From Streptomyces flaveolus (lineage in GTDB: Bacteria; Actinomycetota; Actinomycetes; Streptomycetales; Streptomycetaceae), in the NCBI RefSeq assembly GCF_000716535.1, contig NZ_JNWV01000002.1:1-64000 (forward strand): a stretch of 64,000 bases of DNA. Direction: 5' to 3'. The translations under genes were made by a program, and so were the position numbers. Shown piece after piece: positions 8,223 through 21,029 of the stretch. The notes beneath the pieces were generated by a model. It saw only the letters and a program-made list of their open reading frames with translations, made no database searches and was not told the DNA's origin. Within the stretch, counting starts at the first letter, position 1. Each line of letters starts with the position of its first letter.

Positions 8223-8930
8223 ATGGCTCTGGCAACGCGGACGGACCGACGGCCGTCCATGGCGCGCACGATGTGGGACTCCTCCGTCGGCAAGAAGACG
8301 GTGATGGCCGTCAGCGGCGTGATCATGCTCCTGTACCTGGTCGCGCACCTGATCGGCAATCTGAAGATCTACTTCGGCGCCGGCGAGTTCAACCACTACG
8401 CGCACTGGCTGCGCACCGTGGGCGAGCCCTTCATGCACTACGAGTGGACCCTCTGGCTCGTCCGGATCGTCCTCGTGGTCGCCGTGGTGGCCCACGCCAC
8501 GTCCGCTTACCAGCTCAGCCGGCGCGACATCAAGGCACGGCCCAGCAAGTACGTGCACAAGAAGCCGCGGGCGAGCTACGCGACCCGCACCATGCGCTGG
8601 GGCGGCATCATCCTCGGCCTGTTCATCGTCTGGCACATCCTCGACCTGACCACCGGCACGGTGCACTCCGGCGGCTTCCAGGACGGCCACCCGTACCAGA
8701 ACGTCGTGGACACCTTCTCCACCTGGTACGGCAACGTCATCTACATCGTGGCGATGCTCGCGCTCGGCCTGCACGTCCGGCACGGCTTCTGGAGCGCCGC
8801 CCAGACCCTCGGCGTCGGCAGCCGCACCCGCGACCGCGCCCTCAAGACCCTCGCGAACGTCCTCGCGCTGCTGCTCACGGCCGGTTTCATCTCCATCCCC
8901 GTGGGCGTCATGACCGGAGTGGTGAGCTGA
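8223..8930 (+). CDS. sdhC: Succinate dehydrogenase cytochrome b558 subunit
   Basis: 235 aa. It is the single membrane anchor of a complex II of the type with one dihaem cytochrome b subunit and no SdhD. Five hydrophobic helices are visible, starting with [20 protein letters not shown], and conserved His residues ([34 protein letters not shown]) are suited to haem ligation. It transfers electrons from SdhB to menaquinone. The start at 8223 is chosen because a -10 box lies 8 nt upstream; an internal ATG at 8259 is the alternative. The stop is 1 nt before sdhA. Confidence 0.92.
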   Translation: MALATRTDRRPSMARTMWDSSVGKKTVMAVSGVIMLLYLVAHLIGNLKIYFGAGEFNHYAHWLRTVGEPFMHYEWTLWLVRIVLVVAVVAHATSAYQLSRRDIKARPSKYVHKKPRASYATRTMRWGGIILGLFIVWHILDLTTGTVHSGGFQDGHPYQNVVDTFSTWYGNVIYIVAMLALGLHVRHGFWSAAQTLGVGSRTRDRALKTLANVLALLLTAGFISIPVGVMTGVVS

Positions 8931-8931
8931 C

Positions 8932-10877
<1,946 letters not shown>

Positions 10878-10881
<4 letters not shown>

Positions 10882-11627
10882 AGCTCACCCTGCGCGTCTG
10901 GCGGCAGAAGAACGCCGACGCCGAAGGAGCGATGTCCACCTACGAGGTGGACGACATCTCGCCCGACATGTCCTTCCTGGAGATGCTGGACGTCCTCAAC
11001 GAACAGCTCATCCTCTCGGGGGAGGAACCGGTCGCCTTCGACCACGACTGCCGCGAGGGCATCTGCGGCGCGTGCTCGCTCGTCATCAACGGCGACGCGC
11101 ACGGGCCGGAGCGGACCACCACCTGCCAGCTGCACATGCGGTCCTTCCAGGACGGCGACACGATCGACATCGAGCCGTGGCGGGCCTCCGCGTTCCCGGT
11201 GATCAAGGACCTGGTCGTGGACCGGTCGGCGTTCGACCGGATCATCCAGGCCGGCGGCTACATCACCGCGCCGACCGGCTCCGCGCCGGAGGCCCACGCC
11301 ACGCCGGTGCCGAAGGCCGACGCCGACTTCGCGTTCGAGCACGCCGAGTGCATCGGGTGCGGGGCGTGTGTCGCCGCGTGTCCCAACGGTGCGGCGATGC
11401 TGTTCACGTCCGCCAAGGTCAACCATCTGAACGTACTGCCCCAGGGAGCGCCCGAGCGGGAGACGCGGGTGCTGGACATGGTGGCGCAGATGGACGCGGA
11501 GGGGTTCGGCGGGTGCACGCTGACCGGTGAGTGCGCGACCGCCTGCCCCAAGGGAATCCCGTTGGTCTCGATCACCAGCATGAACAAGGAATGGCTGCGG
11601 GCCGCCCGGAAGGCGGGCAAGAAGTAG
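10878..11627 (+). CDS. sdhB: Succinate dehydrogenase iron-sulfur subunit
   Basis: 249 aa, starting at the ATG that overlaps the sdhA stop. The N-terminal ferredoxin domain has the 2Fe-2S ligands in CREGICGAC and the later TTTC. The C-terminal domain has [14 protein letters not shown] and [14 protein letters not shown] for the 4Fe-4S and 3Fe-4S clusters. It conducts electrons from FAD to the b558 subunit. It is the last gene of the operon; a GC-rich hairpin follows. Confidence 0.95.
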
Positions 11628-11660
11628 CACCCGAGAACGTTCGCCGATCGGTGGACGGGC

Positions 11661-11688
11661 GGGGCCGGGAGTGGTGCTCCCCGGCCCC
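11661..11688 (+). terminator. Terminator hairpin after sdhCAB
   Basis: GGGGCCGGGAG (11661-11671) pairs with CTCCCCGGCCCC (11677-11688) with one bulged C and a 5-nt loop, 34 nt after the sdhB stop. Confidence 0.65.
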
Positions 11689-11721
11689 GTCTGGCTTTCC
11701 CGGCCCCGGTAGTCTCCGCCC

Positions 11722-12777
11722 ATGATCTTCGGGAACAAGGGGAGGGAGCGGTTCCTCGACGCCGTAGCCGGTTTCGAGGCCGCTGTCCGCGAACGGGACG
11801 CCGACCGGTCGCAACAGTACTTCCAGGACATGCACCGGTTCTTCGGTGACGCGGCCGACCAGGAGTTCCTCCGGGCCGGGCCGCGGCTCGCCGGAATCCT
11901 CGACGAGGTGCCGCCCGGCCCGCGCGCCACCGTCGCCGTGATCGTCGGCGCGTGCGTCGAGCGCGGTGCCGACGCCTCCGCGTGCGGGCCGCACGTCCTC
12001 GCCGGGCTCGCCGAGACGCTCGACGGCGCGCGGGAGGCCTGCGAGCGGTGGGCGGCGACCGGCGGCGGGGAACTCCCCGACCCGGAGGCCGCGGAACCGC
12101 ACCCGGACCTCTTCGACCGGGTGGGGGAGGACGCGGCCGTGGCCTGGCTGACCCTGCACCAGTGGGAGATGGCCTCCGTCGCCATGCTCAACCACGCCGC
12201 CGTCCGCACCGCCCTCGACGCCGGCACGCGGGCCCGCCTGTTCCGGACGCTGCGCTCGGTGGAGGAGGACTCCGGGCACGACTTCAAGTGCCTGGCCTAC
12301 GCCCTGCTGGTCCTGGACGACGAACCGCTGATCGTGCTGCACCGCCCCACCGGCACCGGTTACGCCCTCCGCATGACCGGGATCGGCGACAACTTCCAGT
12401 TGCACACCCTGCTCGCCGACGTGCTGGTCGGCGGCGGCCACCTGCCCGGCCGCGCGCCCTCCGCCGAGGAGGCGGCCGTCTGCCGGGACCGGCCCGGACA
12501 GGTGGACACCACCGGCTCCTTCAACCTCCTCACCCCGTCCGGCGCATGGGTCTGGAACGAGGGCACCCCCTCGGACATCCCGGTCGTGGACGGCGTACGG
12601 CTGCTCGTCCTGGACCCGCCGCCGTACGAGCGGAGCTGGCCCGCGGGCCGCTTCTTCCCGCACATGACGGGCGACCTCGTCCTGGAGCGCGTGCTCGGCG
12701 AGGAGGAGGCCGGTCGCCTGCTCGCCGGGTGCGTGAGCAAGGACGCTGAGCAAGGACGTGTGAGCAAGGACGTGTGA
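11722..12777 (+). CDS. Conserved protein of unknown function
   Basis: 351 aa, predicted soluble. I do not recognise a named domain. The first 130 residues are helical and acidic (FLDAVAGFEAAVRERDADRS, VIVGACVERGADASACGPHV). The second half is more beta-rich, with FKCLAYALLVLDDEPLIVLHRPTGTGY and GIGDNFQLHTLLADVLVGGG. Both halves look like a genuine conserved Streptomyces protein family. There is no signal peptide. TAGTCT (11710-11715) lies 6 nt upstream of the ATG, suggesting leaderless transcription. The last 14 residues (VSKDAEQGRVSKDV) are encoded by a 14-bp tandem repeat that also supplies the stop codon, so the natural C-terminus has probably been altered. Confidence 0.75.
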   Translation: MIFGNKGRERFLDAVAGFEAAVRERDADRSQQYFQDMHRFFGDAADQEFLRAGPRLAGILDEVPPGPRATVAVIVGACVERGADASACGPHVLAGLAETLDGAREACERWAATGGGELPDPEAAEPHPDLFDRVGEDAAVAWLTLHQWEMASVAMLNHAAVRTALDAGTRARLFRTLRSVEEDSGHDFKCLAYALLVLDDEPLIVLHRPTGTGYALRMTGIGDNFQLHTLLADVLVGGGHLPGRAPSAEEAAVCRDRPGQVDTTGSFNLLTPSGAWVWNEGTPSDIPVVDGVRLLVLDPPPYERSWPAGRFFPHMTGDLVLERVLGEEEAGRLLAGCVSKDAEQGRVSKDV

Positions 12778-12816
12778 GCAAGGACGTGTGAGCAAGAACG
12801 GGTGATCCAGGACGCG
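12734..12816 (+). repeat. 14-bp tandem repeats across a stop codon
   Basis: Six copies of TGAGCAAGGACGTG, with periods of 13, 14, 14, 14, 14 and 14 and the last two degenerate. The third copies supply the stop (12775-12777) of the upstream gene. Each unit begins with TGA, so every frame is closed within the array. Confidence 0.85.
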
Positions 12817-12919
12817 TGACGGAGGACGGCCGACCCCGTCGACCCCGCCGTTCACCACCCTCACATCCGCTCTCCCGGCACCGGTCACGCGCACGCCAAC
12901 CGGCCTCGGAAGAACAGGA

Positions 12920-12949
12920 GCGGCGGGCCGTACACACCGGGCCCGCCGC
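12920..12949 (+). terminator. Hairpin before the olsB-like gene
   Basis: A perfect 10-bp GC stem (12920-12929 with 12940-12949) and a 10-nt loop. It sits 143 nt after the upstream stop and 36 nt before the next start, so it could end the upstream transcript or act as a leader structure. Confidence 0.5.
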
Positions 12950-12985
12950 CTCTGCCGCCGACCGGCCCGTGCCCAGGAGAGAGCC

Positions 12986-13756
12986 ATGACCGGCGTTTCC
13001 ACCCTCGACCGTCCCCCGCAGCCCACGGCACCCACCCGCTACACCGTCACCCTCGCCCGCGACGAGGCCGATGTGCGTGCCGCCCAGCGGCTGCGGCACG
13101 ACGTCTTCGCCGGGGAGATGGGGGCCCTGCTGACCACCGCGGAGCCGGGACACGACGTCGATGCCTTCGACGCCTACTGCGACCACCTGCTCGTGCGCGA
13201 GGAGGTGACCGGGCAGGTCGTCGGCACCTACCGGCTGCTGCCGCCGGAGCGGGCCGCCATCGCCGGCCGGCTCTACTCCGAGGGCGAGTTCGACCTGACC
13301 GCGCTGGACCCGATCCGCCCCGGGCTGGTCGAGGTCGGCCGGTCCTGCGTCCACCCCGACCACCGCGACGGCGCCGTCATAGGTCTGATCTGGGCCGGCA
13401 TCGCCCGCTACATGACCGACCGGGGCCACGAGTGGCTGGCCGGCTGCTGCTCCGTGCCGCTCGCCGACGGCGGCGCCCTCGCCACCGGCACCTGGGAGCG
13501 GGTCCGGGGCAGGCACCTGGCGCCCGAGGAGTTCCGGGTCCGGCCGCTGCTGCCGTGGACCCCGAGCGCCGCGGCCCCCGCCGCCCGCACCGAACTCCCC
13601 GCCCTGCTGCGCGGCTACCTCCGGCTGGGCGCCTGGGTCTGCGGCGAGCCCGCGCACGACCCCGCCTTCGGGGTCGCCGACCTGTACGTCCTGCTGTCGA
13701 TGCGCCGGGTCGACCCGCGCTATCTGCGGCACTTCCTCTCCCTCGTCCCGGCCTGA
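12986..13756 (+). CDS. olsB: Ornithine N-acyltransferase-like GNAT protein (OlsB-like)
   Basis: 256 aa. The fold is the GNAT branch Acetyltransf_5 (COG3176), which includes OlsB: AQRLRHDVFAGEMGA near residue 37, CDHLLVREEVTGQVVGTYRL, and RSCVHPDHRDGAVIGLIWAG as the acyl-carrier binding region. OlsB transfers a 3-hydroxyacyl chain from acyl carrier protein to ornithine to form lyso-ornithine lipid. The start is the ATG at 12986, after GGAGAGAGCC. It overlaps the next gene, an acyltransferase that would complete the lipid, by one base (TGATG). That pairing supports ornithine-lipid synthesis, which is induced by low phosphate or stress in many bacteria. Specificity for ornithine is inferred. Confidence 0.82.
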   Translation: MTGVSTLDRPPQPTAPTRYTVTLARDEADVRAAQRLRHDVFAGEMGALLTTAEPGHDVDAFDAYCDHLLVREEVTGQVVGTYRLLPPERAAIAGRLYSEGEFDLTALDPIRPGLVEVGRSCVHPDHRDGAVIGLIWAGIARYMTDRGHEWLAGCCSVPLADGGALATGTWERVRGRHLAPEEFRVRPLLPWTPSAAAPAARTELPALLRGYLRLGAWVCGEPAHDPAFGVADLYVLLSMRRVDPRYLRHFLSLVPA

Positions 13757-14652
13757 TGAGCGTCTGGCTGCCCAGCGCGCCCTGCACCCCGGGCGCCTGC
13801 CTGGAGCCGGTCCGGGCCGCCGCGGCCGTACCCCGCGCGGTGCTGCGGCTGACCGCGGTCGCCGCCCTGCTGCTGGCCGGGATCGCGCTGTCCCCGCTCG
13901 GCGGGAGGATCCCCGCCGAGTGGGTCGGGCGGTGGTGCCGGTGGATCGTGCGGGCCATCGGGGTCCGGGTCCGGATCACCGGCGCCGCCCCGCCGGCCGG
14001 CGGGCTGCTGCTGGTCGCCAACCACGTCTCGTGGCTGGACATACCGCTGCTCACCGCCGTGCGCCCGGCCCGGATGCTCGCCAAGACCGAGGTCCGGCGG
14101 TGGCCCATGGCGGGCGCGCTGGCCGCGCGCGGCGGGGCCCTGTTCATCGAGCGGGACCGGCTGCGCGCCCTGCCCGGCACGGTCGCCGACATCGCCGGCG
14201 CCCTGCGCGCGGGTGCGGCCGTGACCGCCTTCCCCGAGGGCAGCACCTGGTGCGGGCGCGCCCACGGCTGCTTCCGCCGGGCCGTGTTCCAGGCCGCGCT
14301 CGACGCGGGCGTGCCCGTCCAGCCGGTCGGCCTGCGCTACCGGCGGCAGGACGGCGGACCCGGCACGGCGGCGGCCTTCGTCGGCGAGGACACCCTGCTG
14401 GCCTCCCTCTGGCGGGTGGCCCGCGCCCGCGGCCTGGTCGCCGAAGTCGAGGTCCGCCCGGTGATACCGCCGGGCACCCACCCCGACCGCCGCGCCCTCG
14501 CCCACGCGGCCCAGCCGGCCGCCCCCGAACCGGCCTGGACCCACGCGGCGCTGGTCGCGAGCGCGCTAGGGGTGCCGCAGGACCAGCTCGGCCGGCCGCG
14601 GACAGGCGTGCACGGTGGCCGGGCGGAGGTCCTTCAGCTGCCGGCGCGGTGA
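13756..14652 (+). CDS. olsA: PlsC-like 1-acyl-glycerolphosphate/lyso-ornithine-lipid acyltransferase (OlsA-like)
   Basis: 298 aa. The catalytic NHVSWLD (the HX4D motif, about residues 92-98) and the substrate motif FPEGST (about 159-164) define the PlsC family. One or two membrane helices lie near the N-terminus (VLRLTAVAALLLAGIAL). The start codon overlaps the olsB-like stop, so translation is coupled. In the ornithine-lipid pathway OlsA O-acylates lyso-ornithine lipid; the same domain can also make phosphatidic acid, and sequence alone cannot separate the two. The last 40 residues are less conserved in character. Confidence 0.82.
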   Translation: MSVWLPSAPCTPGACLEPVRAAAAVPRAVLRLTAVAALLLAGIALSPLGGRIPAEWVGRWCRWIVRAIGVRVRITGAAPPAGGLLLVANHVSWLDIPLLTAVRPARMLAKTEVRRWPMAGALAARGGALFIERDRLRALPGTVADIAGALRAGAAVTAFPEGSTWCGRAHGCFRRAVFQAALDAGVPVQPVGLRYRRQDGGPGTAAAFVGEDTLLASLWRVARARGLVAEVEVRPVIPPGTHPDRRALAHAAQPAAPEPAWTHAALVASALGVPQDQLGRPRTGVHGGRAEVLQLPAR

Positions 14653-15017
14653 CCACGGCTCGGTGTCGAACGGCACCGGCACGATTCACAGCGAGCTGGG
14701 TGCCCAAGGTCCGCTCCAGGTCGTCGGGCGAACCCGGGCGGTGCCAGCCGTTCGGTTCGGCAGCACCCGGTCAGCCGGTCCGTGTGGACCGGCGCGGAGT
14801 CAGGTGCGACCTGCCCCGCGCGGTGCCCGATCACGGCCAGGCCCGGGGCAGCCGAGTGCTGAGCGCACGGACGTCACCGTACGGGGGCTCCGTCCGGCGT
14901 CCCCCGTCTGCTCCGCGGCAGCGGGGCGCTCAGCCCGGCCGGGCGGTGGAACGCGGCGCGAGCCGTCTCGAAGCGGGCTCGGGGCAGCGGCCCGTCGGCC
15001 ACGGGAGCCGGGTGTAC
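14653..15017. other. Gene-poor stretch between olsA-like and uvrA-like genes
   Basis: 365 bp with no convincing coding potential on either strand: the frames are short, Arg/Pro/Gly-rich and without a ribosome binding site. It is followed by the 77-bp tandem duplication. It may hold the remains of the lost 3' end of the uvrA-like gene, but I could not recognise any. Confidence 0.5.
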
Positions 15018-15128
15018 GTACTGCGCCGCCGGACCGTGCCGACCACGCGGGTCACCCGGGGCTCAGGGCATGACCCGTGCCAGATAGGGCGCCCGTACTG
15101 CGCCGCCGGACCGTGCCGACCACGCGGG

Positions 15129-17363
<2,235 letters not shown>

Positions 17364-17392
17364 CGGGGGGACAGCCTAACCGCCCCCGTGCG

Positions 17393-17590
17393 CTAGACCT
17401 GCGGAGGGTTGTCCCGGTCCTGCGGCCGGGTGCCGAACTCGTCGCGCAGCTTGTCCTGACCGGTGTCGACCTGCGACTGGTACTTGTCCCCGGTGCGCTG
17501 GTCGATGTAGTCGCCGCCCTTGTCGATGCCCTTGTCGGCCATGCCCTCATGGCCCTTGAGCATGCCCTTGATCTTGTCCTTGAGGGACAT
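17393..17590 (-). CDS. Small MT0933-type putative antitoxin
   Basis: 65 aa. The start is the ATG at 17590 (complement), with GAGGAGGG 8 nt upstream; an in-frame ATG 18 nt earlier has no such site. The sequence SLKDKIKGMLKGHEGMADK, then GIDKGGDYIDQRTGDKY matches PF14013, described as an antitoxin after mycobacterial Rv0909. It is Lys/Asp-rich, amphipathic and probably partly unfolded. No toxin gene is adjacent, and in Streptomyces these proteins commonly stand alone, so an antitoxin role is doubtful; a stress protein is also possible. Confidence 0.7.
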   Translation of the reverse strand: MSLKDKIKGMLKGHEGMADKGIDKGGDYIDQRTGDKYQSQVDTGQDKLRDEFGTRPQDRDNPPQV

Positions 17591-17626
17591 GGCAGCCCTC
17601 CTCGTCACTAGGGGTTCGCCCTCCCA

Positions 17627-17710
17627 GGGTCACCGGCCCGCGCCGGGTTCGCATCTCGGGCGGGTCACCGGCCCGCGCCGGGTTCGCATCTCGGGCGGGT
17701 CACCGGCCCG
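17627..17710. repeat. 35-bp tandem repeat, 2.4 copies
   Basis: Two full copies of a 35-bp unit start at 17627 and 17662, and a third partial copy starts at 17697. The unit starts GGGTCACCGGCCCG. The partial third copy contains the stop codon (17700-17702) of the luciferase-like gene. Confidence 0.9.
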
Positions 17711-18707
17711 GCGCGAAGAGCGCGGCGAGCCGCCGGTGGGAGTCCAGCAGGGCCGTACGGTCGTAGGTGCTGGTGGTGACCAGCACCTCGTCGGCGCCCG
17801 TCTCCTTCAGCACCGTCTCCAGCTCGTGGGCGACCTGGTCCGCGGTGCCCGCGATGTGCCCGGCGAGCCCGGACGCGTAGAGCTCCCGTTCCTTCGCGGT
17901 CATCACGCGGGCCTCGACCGCCTCGGCGGGGGCGAGCGGCGGGAAGTTGCCGTGCGTGCGGGAGTACGCCATCGACCAGGCCTCGGGGACCAGCAGCCGG
18001 CGTGCATCGGCCTCGGTGCCGGCGACCGCGACCGTACCGGAGATCACGACGTACGGCTCGGACGCCCAGCGGGAGGGGCGGAACAGGGAGCGGTACCGGT
18101 CGATGCCGCGCAGCATCTTCTCGCGGGCCCGCAGGTCTCCGACGACCACGGGCAGGCCCGCGCGGGCGGCGATCCGCGCGCCCTCGCCCATGGCCAGCAC
18201 GAACGGCGGCACGGTCAGGCCCTCCGCGGGGCGGGCGTGCACCCCGGTCGGCGAGTCGCCCGTGAACCAGTCCAGCAGCTCGCCGAGCTGCGCCGCGAAG
18301 TCCTCGGCGTCCGCCTTGTCCCGGCCGAGCGCCCTGCGCACCCCGTCCGTGAAGCCGACGGAGCGCCCGAGCCCCATGTCGATCCGGCCCGGGAACAGCG
18401 CCTCCAGCACTCCGAACTGCTCGGCGACGACCAGGGGTCGGTGGTTGGGCAGCATGACCCCGCCGGTGCCGACCCGGATGGTGCGGGTTGCGGCGGCGAC
18501 CGCGGCGGCGAGCACGGTCGGCGCGGAGCCGGCGACGCCCGGCACCCCGTGGTGCTCGGACACCCAGAACCGGTGGTAGCCCAGCGCCTCCGCCTCGCGG
18601 GCCAGCGCCACGGAGTCCCGCAGCGCCTCGGCGGCCGGGTGGCCCTCGCGGGTGCGGGAGCGGTCGAGGACGGAGAACCGGGTCCGGCTGATCACTGTGC
18701 TGCTCAC
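17700..18707 (-). CDS. Luciferase-like monooxygenase (LLM) family oxidoreductase
   Basis: 335 aa from the GTG at 18707. The bacterial luciferase-like TIM barrel is clear: LAREAEALGYHRFWVSEHHG, then RIRVGTGGVMLPNHRPLVVAEQFG and FPGRIDMGLGRS. This is the 'MsnO8-like' or alkanal-monooxygenase-like branch (COG2141), using FMNH2 or F420. The substrate is unknown. The protein ends ALFAPGR at a stop that lies within the 35-bp tandem repeat. There is no flavin reductase next to it. The start is chosen because the family begins just before the first beta strand and no ATG is available. Confidence 0.85.
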   Translation of the reverse strand: MSSTVISRTRFSVLDRSRTREGHPAAEALRDSVALAREAEALGYHRFWVSEHHGVPGVAGSAPTVLAAAVAAATRTIRVGTGGVMLPNHRPLVVAEQFGVLEALFPGRIDMGLGRSVGFTDGVRRALGRDKADAEDFAAQLGELLDWFTGDSPTGVHARPAEGLTVPPFVLAMGEGARIAARAGLPVVVGDLRAREKMLRGIDRYRSLFRPSRWASEPYVVISGTVAVAGTEADARRLLVPEAWSMAYSRTHGNFPPLAPAEAVEARVMTAKERELYASGLAGHIAGTADQVAHELETVLKETGADEVLVTTSTYDRTALLDSHRRLAALFAPGR

Positions 18708-18805
18708 AGAGGGTTCAACGTCGTGGCGGGCCCGGGATTCCCGGGGCCACCCCCGGTGGGTGCACGGGCACGCACCGTACGGCCGGCTCGGGCGGCGGGG
18801 CTGGT

Positions 18806-18811
18806 TAGGGT
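18806..18811 (+). promoter_or_regulatory. -10 box for leaderless HAD gene
   Basis: TAGGGT ends 7 nt before the GTG at 18819, placing the transcript start at the start codon. No ribosome binding site is present and no clear -35 is seen. Confidence 0.4.
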
Positions 18812-18818
18812 GGTCGGT

Positions 18819-19310
18819 GTGACCGACAGCAGCAAGCGCCCGCTCGCCGTGTTCGACCTCGACAACACGCTTGCCGACACCGCCCACCGCCAGCACTTCC
18901 TGGAGGGCCGGCCGCGGAACTGGGACGCGTTCTTCGCCGCCGCGCCCCAGGACCCGCCGATCGCCGAGGGCGTGGCGCTGGCCGTGGAGAGCGCCCGGGC
19001 GTGCGAGGTCGTCTACCTCACCGGCCGCCCCGAGCGGTGCCGCCGGGACACGCTGGAGTGGCTCGCGGCCCACGGGCTTCCCGAGGGGCGCGTGCACATG
19101 CGGGGCGACGCCGACCGCAGGCCGGCCCGGTTCACCAAGCTGGCGATCCTGCGCCGGCTCGCCCGGGACCGGGAGGTCCGGATGGTCGTGGACGACGACG
19201 AACTGGTCTGTGACGACGCCGAGCGGGCCGGGTTCACCGTCGTACGGGCGCGCTGGGCCGCGAAGTCGGCCGCCCTGGAAGAGGCGCAGGAGCGGGAAGG
19301 GCGTACCTGA
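18819..19310 (+). CDS. HAD-superfamily phosphatase
   Basis: 163 aa. Motif I is AVFDLDNTLADT (DxDxT, near residue 11), motif II is YLTGRPE, and the distal acidic motif is MVVDDDELVCDDA. The layout without a large cap (HRQHFLEGRPRNWDAFF) resembles the polynucleotide-kinase 3'-phosphatase-like and acid phosphatase branch that acts on small phosphates. The GTG start is supported by the promoter position and by TSS-proximal translation. It is convergent with the dodecin gene, 21 nt apart. Confidence 0.82.
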   Translation: MTDSSKRPLAVFDLDNTLADTAHRQHFLEGRPRNWDAFFAAAPQDPPIAEGVALAVESARACEVVYLTGRPERCRRDTLEWLAAHGLPEGRVHMRGDADRRPARFTKLAILRRLARDREVRMVVDDDELVCDDAERAGFTVVRARWAAKSAALEEAQEREGRT

Positions 19311-19331
19311 GGAGGGCCGGCGCGGGCGGGC

Positions 19332-19547
19332 TCAGTCGCCGTCCTCCAGGCGGAAGCCGACCTTCAGGCCCACCTGGTAGTGCTCGATCCGGCCGTTCTC
19401 GATCTGGCCGCGGACCTGGGTCACCTCGAACCAGTCCAGGTTGCGCAGGGTCTGGTCGGCGCGGGCGATGCCGTTGCGGATGGCCTGGTCGACGCCCTCG
19501 TGCGAGGTCCCGACGATCTCGGTGACCCGGTAGGTGTGGTTCGACAT
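19332..19547 (-). CDS. Dodecin family flavin-binding protein
   Basis: 71 aa, the family's usual size. It has the beta-alpha-beta-beta pattern with YRVTEIVGTSHEGVDQAI, then RADQTLRNLDWFEV and the terminal QVGLKVGFRLED. Dodecins form hollow dodecamers that store FMN, FAD or their breakdown products and quench flavin photochemistry. The Trp in NLDWFEV stacks on the isoalloxazine ring. GAGGAGC lies 7 nt before the ATG. Confidence 0.93.
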   Translation of the reverse strand: MSNHTYRVTEIVGTSHEGVDQAIRNGIARADQTLRNLDWFEVTQVRGQIENGRIEHYQVGLKVGFRLEDGD

Positions 19548-19637
19548 GCGGGTGCTCCTCTCGTGTCACGCCGTACTCCACCGTGCCGTATCAGCGCTCC
19601 GCGCGCACGGCGTCGGGGGCCGGCCGGTGGCCGGGCC

Positions 19638-19666
19638 TTGACCTCCGCATTGGTCCATACCAAAAT
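19638..19666 (+). promoter_or_regulatory. Promoter with DasR-like operator, solute-binding gene
   Basis: TTGACC (19638-19643), 17 nt, CAAAAT (19661-19666). The spacer holds TGGTCCATACCA (19651-19662), a dyad matching the core of the DasR (GntR) site TGGTCTAGACCA at 10 of 12 positions. A repressor bound there would cover the promoter. Confidence 0.5.
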
Positions 19667-19757
19667 CGCGAACACCCGTACGAGTCGCGCGCTCGTCCCC
19701 CCACGTCGGGCCCCCAGCCCTGTCCCAGCACTTTCGCCAGACAGAACAGGACCCCTC

Positions 19758-21014
19758 GTGAGACGTCGTCTGCTCGCCCTCATCTGCGTCACCGGCTCAC
19801 TCGTCAGCGGCTGCGGGATGCTGCCCGGCGACCACGACCGGAAGACCGTGACCGTGTGGCTGATGAAGGGCAGCGCCTCCGGGGAGTTCCTGCGGCGGTT
19901 CACCGAGGACTTCGAACGCACCCACGAGGATCTGCGGCTGGACATCCGCATCCAGGAGTGGACCGGCATCGTCGAGAAGGTCCGCGGCGCGCTCAAGGAC
20001 GGCTCCGGCGACGGCCCCGACGTCATCGAGGTCGGCAACACCCAGGTGCCGCTGTACGCGGACGGCGGCCGGCTCGTGGACCTGACCCTGGAGTCGATGC
20101 GGGACTGGGGCAAGGAGAAGTGGCTGCCCGGTCTCGCCGAGCCCGGCAAGGACGGCAACAAGCAGTACGGCATCCCGTGGTACGCCGCCAACCGCGTCGT
20201 CATCTACCGCAAGGACCTGTTCGAGCAGGCCGGCATCACCAGCCCGCCGAAGACCCGCGACGCGTGGCTCGCCGCCACCGAGAAGCTCAACTCCGGCGGC
20301 AACCAGGGCATCTACCTCGCCGGGCAGGACTGGTACACGCTCTCCGGCTTCATCTGGGACGAGGGCGGTGACCTCGCCCGGGAGAAGGACTACGAGTGGC
20401 AGGGCACCCTGGACACCCCGGACGCGCTGCGCGGCATGGACTTCTACCGCCGGCTCCAGGCGCTGGGCGAGGGGCCCGTGGACGCCGACGAGGAACACCC
20501 GCCCCAGGCCGGGGTGTTCGCCGACGGCGAGGTCGCGCAGATCGTCGCCGTACCCGGACTCGCCCAGGCGGTCGTCCGGCAGAACCCGGCCCTGAAGGAC
20601 GAGCTCGGCTTCTTCCCGGTGCCCGGCCCGACCGCCGGACGGCCCGGCACGGTCTTCACCGGCGGCTCCGACCTGGTCGTCCCGCGCAACACCGACGACC
20701 AGTTCGCCGCGACCGCCGTCGTCGGGGCGCTCACCGGAGCCAAGTGGGACACCGAGCTCGCCCGCACCATGAACTACGTGCCCAACAAGACCACGCTGGC
20801 CGGCGCGGTCGGCAGCGAGGAGGGGGTCGCCGCCATGGCCGTGGGCGCGGCGCACGGACGGGCGACCCCCAACACCCCTCAGTGGGCGGACGTCGAGGCG
20901 GACAACCCGATCAAGGAGTACATGACCCGGGTGCTGGGCGGCGCGGACCCGTTGACCGAGGCCCGCCGCGCCTCACGCGCGATCACCGAGGCGCTCGCCC
21001 CGGACGTGGGCTGA
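19758..21014 (+). CDS. ABC transporter sugar-binding lipoprotein
   Basis: 418 aa from the GTG at 19758, with AGGA upstream. The signal MRRRLLALICVTGSLVSGCG carries the lipobox VSGC. The rest is a family 1 solute-binding fold (PF01547): VTVWLMKGSASGEF, DVIEVGNTQVPLYADGG, YGIPWYAANRVVIYRKDLF and a C-terminal PNTPQWADVEADNPIKEYM. These proteins capture mono- or oligosaccharides for uptake. No permease or ATPase gene follows, so it must work with transporter parts encoded elsewhere, probably the shared MsiK ATPase. The operator in its promoter suggests aminosugar or chitin-derived substrates, which is inference. Confidence 0.88.
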   Translation: MRRRLLALICVTGSLVSGCGMLPGDHDRKTVTVWLMKGSASGEFLRRFTEDFERTHEDLRLDIRIQEWTGIVEKVRGALKDGSGDGPDVIEVGNTQVPLYADGGRLVDLTLESMRDWGKEKWLPGLAEPGKDGNKQYGIPWYAANRVVIYRKDLFEQAGITSPPKTRDAWLAATEKLNSGGNQGIYLAGQDWYTLSGFIWDEGGDLAREKDYEWQGTLDTPDALRGMDFYRRLQALGEGPVDADEEHPPQAGVFADGEVAQIVAVPGLAQAVVRQNPALKDELGFFPVPGPTAGRPGTVFTGGSDLVVPRNTDDQFAATAVVGALTGAKWDTELARTMNYVPNKTTLAGAVGSEEGVAAMAVGAAHGRATPNTPQWADVEADNPIKEYMTRVLGGADPLTEARRASRAITEALAPDVG

Positions 21015-21029
21015 CCGGGCGCACCCGCC

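Noticed and set aside
14653..15017. Short frames between olsA-like and uvrA-like genes
   Set aside because: No ribosome binding site, no domain and a composition typical of noncoding GC-rich DNA.
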